From Opitutales bacterium (GTDB lineage Bacteria > Verrucomicrobiota > Verrucomicrobiia > Opitutales > Coraliomargaritaceae): 64,000 nucleotides of DNA. The translations under genes and the position numbers were made by a program. Positions 51,339 to 62,798 of this stretch are shown here, in pieces. The notes under the pieces are model-generated. The model searched no databases, was not told where the DNA came from, and saw only the letters and a program-made list of their open reading frames with translations. The stretch spans positions 1 to 64,000 of the forward strand of contig JANQXM010000042.1 of assembly GCA_030729385.1 (NCBI GenBank), in the 5' to 3' direction. Within the stretch, counting starts at the first letter, position 1. Every line of letters starts with the position of its first letter.

Positions 51339-51977
51339 ATGAAGGCCATATTCATCACATTGCTCTTAGCATTATCACTCCCGCTCGGACTTTATTCAGC
51401 GGAAGACCTTCACGTTGATTCGCACGATGCTGCTTCCGTAGCCGGCGAGCATGCAGAGCAGGGTGTGATTTCCGAACTTGCTGGTAACTTCGGTATAACT
51501 TGGCCGACTCTTATCGCGCAGATGGTTAATTTCATCATTGTTGCGTTTGTCCTATACAAATTTGCCGTTAAGCCGATCGCAGCGACACTTGATGAGCGCC
51601 AACAAAAAATTGCCGACGGTCTTCAGTATGCTGAAGAGATGAAAGCGCAATTGGCTGCAGCTGAGCGCGAGCGCGCAGAAAAGATCAAAGAAGCCGCCGC
51701 TCAAGCACAACGTATTTTGACCGAGTCTCGCGAGCAATCGAAGGAGATGATTGAGCAAAAGACTCAAGAAGCTGCCGCTCAAGCTGAAGCGATCATTCGT
51801 AAAGCAAGTGAAGCGACCGAGCTTGAGCGTCAAAAGATGCTTTCCGATGTTCGCCAAGAAGTGGCCCGTCTGGTTGTTGCAACTTCCTCTAAGGTGCTCG
51901 CTCGCGACCTCTCTGATACAGAGAAGCAAACCTTCTCCGATTCCGCTGCCAAGGAATTGGCTAGCGCTGGCAACTAA
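51339..51977 (+). CDS. atpF: F0F1 ATP synthase subunit b with N-terminal signal-like segment
   Basis: A 212-aa stator protein. The membrane anchor ([20 protein letters not shown]) starts near residue 58 and is followed by a long charged coiled coil. Ahead of the anchor is [23 protein letters not shown], which looks like a cleavable signal peptide, plus a 30-residue hydrophilic stretch. Ordinary b subunits are about 156-170 aa. The ATG at 51339 is chosen; the open frame further upstream covers the hairpin. Confidence 0.92.
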   Translation: MKAIFITLLLALSLPLGLYSAEDLHVDSHDAASVAGEHAEQGVISELAGNFGITWPTLIAQMVNFIIVAFVLYKFAVKPIAATLDERQQKIADGLQYAEEMKAQLAAAERERAEKIKEAAAQAQRILTESREQSKEMIEQKTQEAAAQAEAIIRKASEATELERQKMLSDVRQEVARLVVATSSKVLARDLSDTEKQTFSDSAAKELASAGN

Positions 51978-51996
51978 GCCTCCAATTTTTTAACAG

Positions 51997-52392
51997 ATGA
52001 AACGCGACAAAAAGATCACTCAGTTAGCCAAGAAGCTCGTCGAGCTTTCGAAGGACAACGGTGTCGTGACTGAAGCTAAAGTCGGCGAAGTGCTCGCTGG
52101 CCTGAAGCAAGTAAAACACCGCCATCATCTGACCGTCCTCAAGGCCTTTCTCGTATATCTTCGTCGCGAAGTCGCTTTGCAGACTGCAGTTGTTTCGACT
52201 CCGGCAGCTTTAAGTGCGGATGCGTTGGCTGCGATCGAGGCAAAATTCTCGTCCGTTTATGGTCGCACAATCACTGCAGTCATAAAACAAGATACTTCTT
52301 TAATTGCTGGTGTGCGTGTGCGCGTCGGCGACGATGTGTATGATGCGTCCGTTTCTGGTCGTCTTCAGCGCCTCGCCGAAAGCGTCAACTAA
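51997..52392 (+). CDS. atpH: F0F1 ATP synthase subunit delta, short form
   Basis: A 131-aa stator protein, against the usual 175-180. The conserved C-terminal end is present (SLIAGVRVRVGDDVYDASV, then GRLQRL), while the N-terminal helical domain that binds the alpha subunits is shortened by about 45 residues. It lies in the canonical place between atpF and atpA with no sign of a frameshift. Confidence 0.88.
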   Translation: MKRDKKITQLAKKLVELSKDNGVVTEAKVGEVLAGLKQVKHRHHLTVLKAFLVYLRREVALQTAVVSTPAALSADALAAIEAKFSSVYGRTITAVIKQDTSLIAGVRVRVGDDVYDASVSGRLQRLAESVN

Positions 52393-52434
52393 TCCTTCTA
52401 ACCACCTTTCTATTAACTTCCTCCTCTTTTTACA

Positions 52435-53979
52435 ATGAGCTCAATAGTCGAACAAATCGAAAACGAGATCGCTAGCTTCGAAGCTGGCGCTGTCAAATCC
52501 AACACTGGTAAAATCGTCTCCATCGCTGATGGTGTGGCCAAGCTCGAGGGCTTGTCCGGCGTTATGTATAACGAAATGATCGATTTCGGTAAGGGCATCT
52601 ACGGAATCGCCTTGAATCTTGAAGAAGACGAAGTCGGTTGCGTTATCCTCGGTGACTATTCCAAGTTGAAGGAGGGCGACGAAGCCTCCACTTCCGGCAA
52701 ACTACTTTCCGTTCCCGTCGGCATGGGCCTCCTTGGTCGTGTGGTCGATGCTATCGGTAGTCCAATCGATGGCAAGGGTCCGATTAACTCTACCGAGAAC
52801 TACCCAGTTGACCAAGTCGCGCCTGGTATCATCCCTCGTAAGTCCGTTGATCAGCCGATGCAGACTGGTATCATGGCGATTGACTCGATGATTCCAATCG
52901 GTCGTGGCCAACGTGAGCTTATCATTGGTGACCGTTCTACTGGTAAAACAACCATCGCGATCGACACCATCATCAACCAAGCGAAGATCAACAACCAGCA
53001 CCGTAACGAAGACGGCACCTTTCCAGAAGGCTTCCGCCCAGTTTACTCGATCTATGTCGCGGTTGGTCAGAAGAATTCAAACATCGCTCGCACGATCGCA
53101 GTGCTCGAGAAAGCCGGCGCGATGGAATACACCATCATCGTTTCCGCTTCTGCTGGCGACAATCCTGCCAATCAGTACATCGCACCTTTCTCCGGTGCAT
53201 CTATGGGCGAATACTTCATGCACAATGGCATGGACGCGCTCATCGTATATGATGACCTTTCCAAGCAAGCCGTTGCTTATCGTCAGATTTCCCTGGTCCT
53301 TAAGCGCCCATCCGGACGTGAAGCGTATCCTGGTGACGTTTTCTACCTCCACTCTCGCCTCCTTGAGCGTTCTGCTCGTGTGAATGAGAACAATGGTAAT
53401 GGTTCCCTCACCGCGCTCCCAATTATTGAGACGCAAGCAGGTGACGTTTCCGCTTACATTCCAACCAACGTGATCTCGATCACCGACGGTCAGGTCTTCC
53501 TTGAAACAGACTTGTTCAATCAAGGTATCCGCCCAGCGGTATCGGTTGGTCTCTCCGTTTCTCGTGTGGGTTCTGCAGCGCAGATCAAAGCGATCAAGAA
53601 GGTAGCCGGTAAGGTGAAGCTTCAACTCGCTCAGTTCCGTGAGCTTGCAGCGTTCGCTCAGTTCGGTTCCGACCTCGACGCGAAGACAAAGGCTCAGCTT
53701 GAGCGTGGTGCACGTGTTGTGGAACTCTTCAAGCAAGTCGCTTTCAATCCGATCCCTGTCGAAGTGCAATCTTCTCTCATCTGGGCGGTTCAAAATGGTT
53801 TCTTCGACAGCATCCCTGTCGCAAAGATCGTAGAAGCGACCATCAATCTTCGTGAATTCTTCGAAACACGTGGTGCCAAGACAATGGACACCATCCGTTC
53901 CGAAAAAGCGATCAGCGATGAGTCCGAAGCAGCGATCAAGTCTTCCCTCGAAGAGTGGAAAGCCGGCTTCACTGCTTAG
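52435..53979 (+). CDS. atpA: F0F1 ATP synthase subunit alpha
   Basis: A 514-aa F1 subunit with noncatalytic nucleotide site. The P-loop is GDRSTGKT from residue 165 (Ser replaces the common Gln) and the alpha/beta signature is [17 protein letters not shown]. Full length. Confidence 0.97.
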   Translation: MSSIVEQIENEIASFEAGAVKSNTGKIVSIADGVAKLEGLSGVMYNEMIDFGKGIYGIALNLEEDEVGCVILGDYSKLKEGDEASTSGKLLSVPVGMGLLGRVVDAIGSPIDGKGPINSTENYPVDQVAPGIIPRKSVDQPMQTGIMAIDSMIPIGRGQRELIIGDRSTGKTTIAIDTIINQAKINNQHRNEDGTFPEGFRPVYSIYVAVGQKNSNIARTIAVLEKAGAMEYTIIVSASAGDNPANQYIAPFSGASMGEYFMHNGMDALIVYDDLSKQAVAYRQISLVLKRPSGREAYPGDVFYLHSRLLERSARVNENNGNGSLTALPIIETQAGDVSAYIPTNVISITDGQVFLETDLFNQGIRPAVSVGLSVSRVGSAAQIKAIKKVAGKVKLQLAQFRELAAFAQFGSDLDAKTKAQLERGARVVELFKQVAFNPIPVEVQSSLIWAVQNGFFDSIPVAKIVEATINLREFFETRGAKTMDTIRSEKAISDESEAAIKSSLEEWKAGFTA

Positions 53980-54010
53980 GAAATTCCTAATTCGTAATTC
54001 CTAATTTTTA
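53980..54010. repeat. Low-complexity spacer of AATTCCT/AATTCGT words
   Basis: The 41-bp atpA-atpG spacer is made of near-repeats of 'aattcctaattcgt'. Similar short word repeats occur in the atpD-atpC and coaX-birA spacers. Confidence 0.5.
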
Positions 54011-54020
54011 AATAAGTAAA

Positions 54021-56380
<2,360 letters not shown>

Positions 56381-56482
56381 GCGTGGAGCGCTTAATGGCG
56401 AATCGCTTATAGGTAATAGCTAATTTAAAAATTACTGGCAAACTACTGAATCCTGTATTCTCCATTCTGACTTCTTATTAAA

Positions 56483-56893
56483 ATGATTACACTTGAAATA
56501 ATTACACCTGACGAAAAGGTCCTCAGCACCGAGGCCACACAGGTCGTATTGCCGACCGAGTCGGGTGAAACAGGTATTCTCACTGGCCACATCCCGATGG
56601 TGACGAAGATCGTCGCCGGAGAGTTGAGGGTCATTAAAGATGGCGTTAGCGAATACATCGCAGTTGACCACGGCTTTGCCAAGGTTCTCGGCAACACGGT
56701 TTCCGTGCTCACCGAAGCAGCTGTTGACGTGAAGGAGATTGATCTCGGAGAAGTAGAGTCTGCTCAAGCCCGCGCCGAAGAAGCACTCCGCGCAGCAGCA
56801 GCAGAAGGCGCCGATCCAGCCGAAGTCGAACGCCTCGAAACCAGCGTCCGTTATCTGATCGCTCAAAAGCTGGCCAAAGGCCGTCGCCGCTAA
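56483..56893 (+). CDS. atpC: F0F1 ATP synthase subunit epsilon
   Basis: A 136-aa subunit with an N-terminal beta-sandwich (LEIITPDEKVLSTEATQV; GILTGHIPMVT) and a C-terminal helical hairpin (AQARAEEALRAAAAEGADPA), which in other bacteria inhibits reverse rotation. Last gene of the operon before a terminator. Confidence 0.95.
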   Translation: MITLEIITPDEKVLSTEATQVVLPTESGETGILTGHIPMVTKIVAGELRVIKDGVSEYIAVDHGFAKVLGNTVSVLTEAAVDVKEIDLGEVESAQARAEEALRAAAAEGADPAEVERLETSVRYLIAQKLAKGRRR

Positions 56894-56911
56894 TCGCAGC
56901 CAAGCATTTAC

Positions 56912-56945
56912 AAAACGCGCCTCTCAAAAGGGGGCGCGTTTTTTG
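56912..56945 (+). terminator. Intrinsic terminator of the atp operon
   Basis: Stem aacgcgcc/ggcgcgtt closing a loop of about 11 nt, followed by seven T residues. Confidence 0.9.
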
Positions 56946-56969
56946 TGTCTAGACTGTTTCATTGGTCGC

Positions 56970-56988
56970 GGCGGTTGTCCCAACCGCC
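56970..56988. repeat. REP-like element B, copy 1
   Basis: ggcggttg-TCC-caaccgcc palindrome. The same 20 bases occur at 58311, in the same orientation. Confidence 0.8.
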
Positions 56989-57070
56989 ACCATGGGGTTG
57001 CAAAAATCAGTTCGAATGCATTGTATCAAAATACAGTCGCATCATCTCCGTCTTTGTCTTTTTGGCGCCG

Positions 57071-57481
57071 TCATTTCACTTCCTTAGTCCAATCCTCAAT
57101 TGTAAGTCCAGCGACTCGGCTAAACTCTTTTGTGTTATTTGTGACTAGAGTCATCGAGTGAGCACGCGAGATGGCGGCGATGAGCAGGTCGTTGGGACCG
57201 ATGATTTCACCACGCTGTGCTAAGTCGGTGCGGATGTCGGCGTAGTGGGGGCTTACTTTCTCATCAAAGGACAGGCGGGTGAATGGTTTGACAAAGGCTT
57301 CAAGTCGGGCGGTGTTCTGGGCCTTCTGCTGGCTGCGACTCACGCCATAGAGTAGCTCCGCGTACACGATTTCGGGGATGTAAATCTCTTTCGGGCGAAC
57401 CGCTAAGAGACGTTCTTTAATGTCTGGATGGCTGCCTTTGAGATAGAAGATGACCGTGTTGGTATCGAGGCAGTATTTCAT
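57071..57481 (-). CDS. vapC: PIN-domain toxin VapC
   Basis: A 136-aa ribonuclease of the VapC type. The acidic active-site residues are Asp6 (CLDTN), Glu42 (YAELLYG) and Asp98 (GPNDLLIAA), with VTNN near residue 113. It would cleave tRNA or rRNA when free of antitoxin. The start overlaps the vapB stop (ATGA), so they are translationally coupled. Confidence 0.93.
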   Translation of the reverse strand: MKYCLDTNTVIFYLKGSHPDIKERLLAVRPKEIYIPEIVYAELLYGVSRSQQKAQNTARLEAFVKPFTRLSFDEKVSPHYADIRTDLAQRGEIIGPNDLLIAAISRAHSMTLVTNNTKEFSRVAGLTIEDWTKEVK

Positions 57482-57714
57482 AGCGACTCTCGTGGGCTAT
57501 CGGAGGCACTGTCCAGGTCGTCGTGCCTGCTAAAGCTCGGATCTTGGACGCTGCCGAAGAGTTCGAAATAGCCTTCCGGCCAAGATTGTCCTTCTTCCGC
57601 AGCAGCGCTGAGCTGTTCACAAGCCCAGCTGGATAAGGAGCGATTGGCCCGCTTGGCAGCCTGCTTGGCTTTTGCCTGAGTCTTCTCATCGATGTAGATT
57701 GTTAATTGTGCCAT
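57478..57714 (-). CDS. vapB: Ribbon-helix-helix antitoxin VapB
   Basis: A 78-aa protein with an N-terminal ribbon-helix-helix (LTIYIDEKTQAKAKQAAKRA, then SLSSWACEQL) and an acidic, disordered C-terminal half (DDLDSASDSP) suited to block the VapC active site. It is directly upstream of vapC; a REP-like element lies before its promoter region. Confidence 0.85.
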   Translation of the reverse strand: MAQLTIYIDEKTQAKAKQAAKRANRSLSSWACEQLSAAAEEGQSWPEGYFELFGSVQDPSFSRHDDLDSASDSPRESL

Positions 57715-57777
57715 GCCATAAAGATGCAGCTTTGAGGTTAAAAATCAAGTATAAGTGCAAGTATATGTGGATTTGCC

Positions 57778-57856
57778 GTAGGGGCTTTGCTTGCGAAGCC
57801 CGCAGAGTAGGACTAGGGCTAGGTTAGTCCGCGGTCTGCGCAAGCGCAGCCCCTAC
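57778..57856. repeat. REP-like element A, longer copy
   Basis: A 79-bp palindrome with arms gtaggggctttgcttgcgaa and ctgcgcaagcgcagcccctac. The right arm differs from other copies by compensating changes and the central region is longer. It lies upstream of vapB. Confidence 0.85.
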
Positions 57857-57896
57857 AATTGAATTACGTCATTCGACCATTAGGCTCCTAGCTAAC

Positions 57897-57926
57897 ATTC
57901 GTGTTGATTCGCGTTGATTCGTGGTT
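57897..57926. repeat. Three tandem 10-bp units (attcgtgttg)
   Basis: attcgtgttg, attcgcgttg and attcgtggtt follow one another exactly. They end 15 nt before the cREC start codon. Confidence 0.7.
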
Positions 57927-57941
57927 CCAAATCAGCGTGTA

Positions 57942-58301
57942 ATGACCTCTAGCTACGCACTCTATCTCGACGACGTCCGTCATCCGCCACAGACGGGTGA
58001 GGATTGGGTCCTGGTTCGATCGGTGGCGGCGATGCTGGAGCTACTCGAAGCGCGCGGCATCCCGACTCTGGCTTCGTTCGATTACGAACTCGGGCGGACA
58101 GACCCTTCACATGATGGCGGAGATGCGGTAGCGAGTTTCTTGGAGTTTATCCAGTCGGTTGCAAATGCAGAAGAGCCGGTTGACGTGGAAGTTCGTTTGC
58201 ATACCAGCTCAAGCTACGGTGCGACTCGGATGGCGGAGTTGTTGGGCAGCAGCTGTAATACTTGTTATGAAGCAGGAATTCGCCTCATGCATTCATACTA
58301 A
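57942..58301 (+). CDS. Cyclic-phosphate processing receiver-domain (cREC-like) protein
   Basis: A 119-aa single-domain protein starting MTSSYALYLDDVRHPP with paired Asp10/Asp11, W and R in DWVLVRS, and FDYELG. This is the pattern of the cREC family, a receiver-like domain predicted to act on RNA with cyclic phosphate ends. It has no DNA-binding part. The ATG at 57942 is used; an upstream GTG is inside the tandem repeat. Confidence 0.72.
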   Translation: MTSSYALYLDDVRHPPQTGEDWVLVRSVAAMLELLEARGIPTLASFDYELGRTDPSHDGGDAVASFLEFIQSVANAEEPVDVEVRLHTSSSYGATRMAELLGSSCNTCYEAGIRLMHSY

Positions 58302-58310
58302 TGGGGTAGT

Positions 58311-58329
58311 GGCGGTTGTCCCAACCGCC
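58311..58329. repeat. REP-like element B, copy 2
   Basis: Identical 20-bp core to the element at 56970. It starts 10 nt after the cREC stop codon and has no T-run, so it is not a standard terminator. Confidence 0.8.
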
Positions 58330-58417
58330 ATCAGTATCGGACTGGTCGAGCCCGGTTGAAAATTACAGCCCCATTTCTATGATTGGAAAACACTGAATGG
58401 GAGGTAGATTGCTTGGT

Positions 58418-58933
58418 ATGGAAACTATACTGGAAATCTTGCAGCGGCCATTTGTGATTGGGTTGATCATTGGATTGATCCTTATGTTCGTGGTGTGGTT
58501 GCGGTCGCTTAGTAAGATGAATGCGGCGAAGAAAGCGCATGCCAAAGAGAACCGTGAGTTGCTTGCAAAGGTCGGACGATTAGAGACACACATACGCATG
58601 CAAATGGAACTCAGTGCCGATGGAAGTGTGGCTGTAAAAGCCGAAGTCGAAGAGTTGAAGAAGCAGATCGAAAATTTACGTGTCTCCAACAACTCACTTT
58701 CAACCAAGCCAGGTCGTGCGGAGTTGCGGCAATTGCACCTATATGAGAAAGCGCTGAGTGTGATGCATGTGCGGGCACCTGGTTTTTCTGTCGCTTGGAG
58801 TGAAGCGATCCGAGACGCCGAAGCGGAACTGGAAAAAGAAGAGCGGGGTCTGATGAAGTGGATCCGAAAGCCTTTTCAATTAGGAAAAGCCAGCACAGCC
58901 GAAGAGGTGACTGAAGTTGAGGAGACGCAGTAG
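58418..58933 (+). CDS. Single-helix membrane protein with coiled coil, function unknown
   Basis: A 171-aa protein with one membrane helix (about residues 11-30), then a coiled coil (AKENRELLAKVGRLETHI; VEELKKQIENLRVS) and an acidic tail. A GGGAGG ribosome site lies upstream of the ATG at 58418; an ATG at 58397 is an alternative. It overlaps nothing and precedes the esterase gene by 76 nt. Confidence 0.7.
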   Translation: METILEILQRPFVIGLIIGLILMFVVWLRSLSKMNAAKKAHAKENRELLAKVGRLETHIRMQMELSADGSVAVKAEVEELKKQIENLRVSNNSLSTKPGRAELRQLHLYEKALSVMHVRAPGFSVAWSEAIRDAEAELEKEERGLMKWIRKPFQLGKASTAEEVTEVEETQ

Positions 58934-59009
58934 GCAACGAGTTGCACTGTGCAATAAAAGCGGTCTGTCGTTGGCTCGTGCTTATGTAGATGATGGCTAC
59001 TTCGTGAGG

Positions 59010-60728
59010 ATGACTGGCATAGCTTTAAATTATCTGTGGGCGTTCTGTGCTCTTTGTTTGGCGCATGCTGCCTTTGCTGTGGAGCATCCGGCGGTGGTTC
59101 ATCGTGAGTTTAGCCATACAGAGGATGTTGGTTTTGGGAACAGTGTGTTCCTGGTGGGCGATGCGGAGTTGTTGGGTGCCAATGATCCGGCCAAAGGGAT
59201 ACAAATGCGTTACACCGCGGGTAATGTCTGGAAAGCAAATGTGGCGATTGAGCCACGTGCGGGGGCTTTGAATTATCAATTCGTCAGCCGTGCGACGGAT
59301 CCTTCGGTGTATTGCGATTCCAGTAACACGTCCAATCTGAGTGCCGGGGATACGCTTGTATTGGGCGATGATGCGCCTGCGCCTTATGAGGGAAAGACGA
59401 TTTATTATTACAGCGCATGGGAGCAGGTGAATCTGTTCTATTGGTCAACGAGTGCAGGTGTATTTGTCGAACAAGCGATGGCCCGTGTGGGCGATGGTCG
59501 CAGCGAAGACGAAGGACTGTATAAGATCGCCGAGATTGGTGAGGCTGGTCGGGACTTGATTTTCATTTTCAACAATGGCGATGGCTTGTGGGATAATGCC
59601 TTTGGTCAATCAGGGCAAAATTATGAAACGCCCTTAGATTTTATCTTCGTGCAGGACGGGCACGTCTTTAACTACTGGCCAGCAGCGGCGGTGTCCGCGC
59701 CCCGTTTCGAGACTCGCGCGGTCGCGTCCACGGTGGTCGGTATTGATGGGCGCAATATTAAGATTTATCTGCCTCGTGGTTATGACTCGCACCCGAACAG
59801 ACGCTACCCGGTGCTCTATATGCATGATGGACAAAATGTCTTTTCACCGGGCGGTAGCTTTGGCAGTTGGGACGTCGATCTGACTGCGAGTGCCGAGATA
59901 CAGATGGGTCGAGTGCGTGAATGTATCATTGTAGCGATTGATAATACTGAGGACCGACTTTCTGAATACTTGCCGCCTACAGATGACTTCAATGGCACAG
60001 GTCGCTGCGATGATTACGCCAGTTTCGTTATCGATAATGTCCGACCGACCTTAGATGTGAATTATCGAACTTTGAATGACCCCAGCAATACGCTGTTGAT
60101 GGGCTCGTCTTTTGGCGGCATCGCCACGATCTACATGGGTTGGGCGCACGCATCGGTGTTTGGAAAGCTCGGAGTGCTGTCGCCCTCTTGGTGGGCGATA
60201 CCGAATTTACGCAATCAAATGCACTCGGTAGACGCCCGCTCGGAGCGAGTCTTTCTCTATTGGGGGACCGAGGAGTCGTCCACTTCGGCTGACGCCGCAA
60301 CTTGGTGGCCTCCGTTCCTTGATGGCTATGATATTTACCTGAGTCAGGGCTATCATGTGGGTGGCGATTTCCTTTTGAGGGTAGGGTGTGGACTCGCTCA
60401 CAATGAAGCTGCATGGGCGAACCAGATGGCAGAGGCGCTGGGCTTTCTCCTTGATGTAAACGATTCACCCAATGAGTTGGCTTATGTTGAGGCGCGTCCA
60501 GCTGTAGAAATTGCTGTCAATGAAGGAGACGAGGTGAATCTTCAATTTACAGGGATCTCAGGCTATCGCTATGAGTTTGAATCGACGGATGATCTCACCG
60601 ACTCAGAATCATGGAGTCTCGTGTCAGCACGCGTGACGAGTCGCTATTGGAAAACGTTCTCGGTGAGCGACACCATAGAAGCAGAAGAAACTGCAGGTTT
60701 CTACCGTGTATCGGTAACGCTGGATTAG
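59010..60728 (+). CDS. Secreted esterase with two starch-binding-like modules
   Basis: A 572-aa protein with a signal peptide (about 1-23, ending AFA). Residues 27-110 resemble a CBM20-type starch-binding domain (SVFLVGDAELLGAND; WKANVAIEPRAG). Residues 135-230 resemble CBM25/CBM53 (NLFYWSTSAGVFVEQ; FIFNNGDGLWDNAFG). Residues 245-500 are an Esterase-D-like alpha/beta hydrolase (VLYMHDGQNVF) with nucleophile Ser367 in GSSFG. A short beta-rich C-terminal region follows. It may deacylate a polysaccharide or glycogen-like substrate outside the cell. The ATG at 59010 is chosen because it starts the signal peptide. Confidence 0.8.
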   Translation: MTGIALNYLWAFCALCLAHAAFAVEHPAVVHREFSHTEDVGFGNSVFLVGDAELLGANDPAKGIQMRYTAGNVWKANVAIEPRAGALNYQFVSRATDPSVYCDSSNTSNLSAGDTLVLGDDAPAPYEGKTIYYYSAWEQVNLFYWSTSAGVFVEQAMARVGDGRSEDEGLYKIAEIGEAGRDLIFIFNNGDGLWDNAFGQSGQNYETPLDFIFVQDGHVFNYWPAAAVSAPRFETRAVASTVVGIDGRNIKIYLPRGYDSHPNRRYPVLYMHDGQNVFSPGGSFGSWDVDLTASAEIQMGRVRECIIVAIDNTEDRLSEYLPPTDDFNGTGRCDDYASFVIDNVRPTLDVNYRTLNDPSNTLLMGSSFGGIATIYMGWAHASVFGKLGVLSPSWWAIPNLRNQMHSVDARSERVFLYWGTEESSTSADAATWWPPFLDGYDIYLSQGYHVGGDFLLRVGCGLAHNEAAWANQMAEALGFLLDVNDSPNELAYVEARPAVEIAVNEGDEVNLQFTGISGYRYEFESTDDLTDSESWSLVSARVTSRYWKTFSVSDTIEAEETAGFYRVSVTLD

Positions 60729-60817
60729 GGGGGTGCGGGTGCTTTCGACACTACACGAGTTTTTCGAGAGATTGAGCTTACGCCGAGTGGTGCGCTCCGA
60801 GACGGAGCTGCGCTACC

Positions 60818-61588
60818 TCATTTTTGCGCGCGCTGAAACGCCACGCCGAGACCCATCAGGGTGAGGTCTTCGACGAATAAACTCTTTTGCGCCCAGTCCT
60901 TGGTCAAGTTGGCGATACTGCCGCCCGTGGAGAGGACGACTGGTGCGGTTTCGCCACGTGATTGCAGCTCGGCGGTCACGCGGGCGAGGAGGGCGTCGAT
61001 CATACCGGAAAAGCCGACGGCGACGCCCAGTTTCATGGCGTGTATCGTGGACTTGCCGATCGCGCCTTCGACATTGAGTAGGTCCTCGGCTTTCAGTTCT
61101 GGGAGTAGTGCTGTCTGTTCGTGCAGGTATCTGGTCATCACGGCGAGACCGGGGGCGATGATGCCACCTTCGTAACCAGCGCTGGAAACGATGTCGAAGG
61201 TCACGGCAGTGCCCATGTCGATGACGATGGCGGGAATGCCGTAAAATTCTTGAGCAGCAATCGCGTTGGCGATACGGTCTTGTCCGATCTCCTTTGGCTT
61301 TGGATAGACTAAATCTAGCCCAGGGCAACTATCGCAAGTGAGGTGGAAGACCGGTCGAATCAGCGCTTCAAGGCTGGAGCAAAGCGATTGATTGATGTCC
61401 GGAACAACCGAACAAAAGGAAATGCCCGATATGTCTTCGCCTAGAGACATAATGCGTTTCGTAAACTCCGCTGAAGGACCATGGTCAAAGTCATGGGTCG
61501 GGAAATGCCCCGTGGCGTTCACAGTTTGCCCATCCACTAAACCATAGTGGGTGCTGGTGTTGCCGACATCGATACAAAGTAAATTCAT
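60818..61588 (-). CDS. coaX: Type III pantothenate kinase
   Basis: A 256-aa kinase for the first step of coenzyme A synthesis. The acidic phosphate loop is IDVGNT (residues 6-11); [11 protein letters not shown] and [11 protein letters not shown] are family signatures. It lies just downstream of birA; birA, coaX and nadC are often neighbours. Confidence 0.95.
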   Translation of the reverse strand: MNLLCIDVGNTSTHYGLVDGQTVNATGHFPTHDFDHGPSAEFTKRIMSLGEDISGISFCSVVPDINQSLCSSLEALIRPVFHLTCDSCPGLDLVYPKPKEIGQDRIANAIAAQEFYGIPAIVIDMGTAVTFDIVSSAGYEGGIIAPGLAVMTRYLHEQTALLPELKAEDLLNVEGAIGKSTIHAMKLGVAVGFSGMIDALLARVTAELQSRGETAPVVLSTGGSIANLTKDWAQKSLFVEDLTLMGLGVAFQRAQK

Positions 61589-61640
61589 AATGTGTAATAG
61601 CTAAAAACTAAATATTTAGTCACGAGTGATTCGCAATTAG

Positions 61641-62675
61641 CTATTTTTTTAAAGTGACATCCCCTGCGCGAATGCTGTGTAAGGTGCCGGTTTCAGTTTT
61701 TAGTAGCAGTGCTCCGCTATTGTCGATGCCTGAGGCGATGCCAGAGATCTCCTTGCCGCCCATGATGGCGGTCACGTGTTGTCCGGCAAGTGCACTGAGT
61801 GGTGCCCAAGCTTCGGCGAGATCTTCGGTTGGGCTGTTGCCGATGGAGACATTGTAGGCTTTGTCGATGGCAGCGATGACTTGCGCGGCCACTTGGTTGA
61901 GTGGCAGTTCCTTGCCGTTGACGGCATAAAGACTGGTAGCGAGCTTGCGAATCGCCTCCGGGTATTTTGCCGGGTTGCTATTTACGTTGAGCCCGATGCC
62001 GAAAACGATGCTGCGGATGCTGTCTGCGTCCATCTTCGCTTCGGTCAACATCCCGGCAAATTTGCGACCATCGCAGTGGAGATCGTTGGGCCATTTGATT
62101 TTCAGGGGGGCTTTGGGCACCAAGCTTTGCAGTGCACGGCAAATATAGATCCCCGCCCAAAGTGTGAAGTGCTGGAGCTGCTGCGGTGGAATGTTGGGCT
62201 CGAAGACAACAGACAGGTAGAGATTGTCGGCTGATGCGCTGTGCCAGTCGCGACCAAGGCGTCCGCGACCTTTGGTTTGGCAGCTAGATGTCACCGAGAA
62301 GGGACTTTTTCTTCGATGTGAGAGTTGTCGTTCGGCTTCGCTATTAGTGCTATCGATGACAGGGAAGTAAATCACGTCCATGTCAGTGCCTGCTTTCTCT
62401 CCGTAGTAGCGGATCAATGCCGGATGTATGACTTCTGGCTCTTTGGCGAGGCGGTAACCTCGGTTACGGACGGCTTCGAACTCGAAACCTTTGTCGCGCA
62501 GCTTTTCCAGTTTCCCCCAAATCGCTGGTCGGGACATATTGAGCTGCTCGCCGAGTAAACTGCCGGAAACAAACCCCTCACCTGCATCAAGCAAAGCTTT
62601 GATAATGGTGTATTCGTCTTCGGTGGACGTGACTTCGCGGTATTCTGTGTCCAGCATTTCATGGGTTTTGATCAT
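61641..62675 (-). CDS. birA: Biotin-[acetyl-CoA-carboxylase] ligase with DNA-binding domain
   Basis: A 344-aa class II BirA. An N-terminal winged helix (about 18-75; [18 protein letters not shown]) allows repression of biotin genes, the catalytic domain has the biotinyl-AMP loop GRGRLGRDW and KWPNDLH, and the C-terminal domain is SH3-like. It biotinylates carrier domains, which would include the carboxylase encoded at 14-18 kb. The spacer to coaX contains short words like those between atpD and atpC. Confidence 0.94.
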   Translation of the reverse strand: MIKTHEMLDTEYREVTSTEDEYTIIKALLDAGEGFVSGSLLGEQLNMSRPAIWGKLEKLRDKGFEFEAVRNRGYRLAKEPEVIHPALIRYYGEKAGTDMDVIYFPVIDSTNSEAERQLSHRRKSPFSVTSSCQTKGRGRLGRDWHSASADNLYLSVVFEPNIPPQQLQHFTLWAGIYICRALQSLVPKAPLKIKWPNDLHCDGRKFAGMLTEAKMDADSIRSIVFGIGLNVNSNPAKYPEAIRKLATSLYAVNGKELPLNQVAAQVIAAIDKAYNVSIGNSPTEDLAEAWAPLSALAGQHVTAIMGGKEISGIASGIDNSGALLLKTETGTLHSIRAGDVTLKK

Positions 62676-62798
62676 TTATTGCGCTATTGTTAAGCGCTAA
62701 ATAGCGATGCAGTTTCTTCCGCGCGCATATTTTGTAATGGGTTTTTTATAATAACTATCTGCTGTCTTTGGTCTTATGAAGTCGGCTGGTCAGTTATA

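Noticed and set aside
57478..57714. vapB as a shadow of vapC
   Set aside because: It overlaps vapC by only 4 nt and has a clear ribbon-helix-helix, so it is kept as a real gene.
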